From Rickettsia sp. (GTDB lineage Bacteria > Pseudomonadota > Alphaproteobacteria > Rickettsiales > Rickettsiaceae), in contig JAHFPS010000011.1 of assembly GCA_023269695.1 (NCBI GenBank), positions 1-38,532 of the forward strand: a stretch of 38,532 nucleotides of DNA, given 5' to 3'. Both the position numbers and the translations under genes were made by a program. Each line of letters starts with the position of its first letter. Position 1 is the first letter of the stretch. This document shows, one piece after another, positions 38,302 through 38,532 of the stretch. The notes below the pieces were generated by a model. That model worked only from the letters and a program-made list of their open reading frames with translations. It did not search any database and was not told the origin of the DNA.

Positions 38302-38532
38302 TATAGCTAACCAGATTAGCATTACGCTGTCATTGCGAGAAGGTGTAAGTCGACGAAGCAATCCATTTTTGTGTCATTCCTGCGAAAGTAGCGGGATCTA
38401 GATTTCCGCCGTTGCTAAGAATGATGGTATGGACGAGTGAAGCGAAATATGCTTTACTTGTACGGAGTCTGGTGAAAAATGTTTTTCAGTTGCTCCAAAT
38501 TAAATAACAATTTAATTAATAGGTTCATACCA
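38302..38532. repeat. Composite GCTAACC repeat at the right window edge
   Basis: TATAGCTAACCAGATTAGCA opens a GTCATTGCGAGAAGGTGTAA repeat carrying the 50-bp-type insert (38373-38425, GTCATTCCTGCGAAAGTAGC onward), at the same internal position as at 11964 and 26209. The region after 38430 shows no gene; the right end of the repeat may lie beyond the window. Confidence 0.65.

Overview
The window is a stretch of an AT-rich chromosome from the family Rickettsiaceae, most likely Rickettsia or a close sister such as Candidatus Megaira. Three things point there. The protein sequences are rickettsial in character; RpoB, RpoC, ribosomal protein L1 and SecE are the clearest. The gene order rpsL-rpsG-fusA-tRNA-Trp-secE-nusG-rplKAJL-rpoB-rpoC has no tuf beside fusA, the rearranged layout known from Rickettsia. 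The spacers are packed with palindromic repeats of the kind that accumulate in these obligate intracellular bacteria. No rRNA, CRISPR array, prophage or complete insertion sequence is visible.

Layout. 1-500: scraps of IS5-type transposases and a truncated gene. 621-1271: tRNA-Glu and bamE on the minus strand. 1378-3213: rpmF-fabH-ihfA-merR, with plsX missing from its usual place. 3196-4800: repeats, an XRE-type regulator and an IS-derived mini-element. 4722-7963: lepB-rnc-era-recO, with a possible 40-residue ORF at its head. 7943-8523: repeat fragments, an hsp20 remnant and a nested palindromic element. 8542-11739: xthA, a GNAT acetyltransferase and lpdA, separated by repeats. 12135-13324: ruvC-trmJ. 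13523-30543: the translation and transcription superoperon, broken up by repeats between rpsL and rpsG, between fusA and tRNA-Trp, between nusG and rplK, between rplL and rpoB, and between rpoB and rpoC. 31218-32650: a minus-strand group coding for a PEP mutase/isocitrate lyase-family enzyme, a 42-residue SDHAF4-like protein not found by length-limited ORF calling, and RatA. 32925-36525: rseP and bamA on the minus strand. 36904-38134: nusB-rlmE. 38075-38532: a truncated ribbon-helix-helix antitoxin remnant and more repeats.

How the genes work together. Most are housekeeping: transcription and translation machinery, envelope biogenesis (bamA, bamE, lepB, rseP), RNA maturation (rnc, era, nusB, rlmE, trmJ), DNA repair (recO, ruvC, xthA) and central metabolism (lpdA, fabH).

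The most notable content is the repeat network. A 169-bp mini-element occurs five times at exactly the same length. It and a second 132-bp element are both bounded by CTAG, and in one place they sit end to end sharing a CTAG. Larger palindromes (one with 56-bp perfect arms) and tRNA-sized repeats are nested inside one another. Repeat ends supply the final codons or stop codons of merR, recO, xthA and probably rlmE, and the stop of rpoC. I found no new defence or metabolic system that the sequence alone would support.
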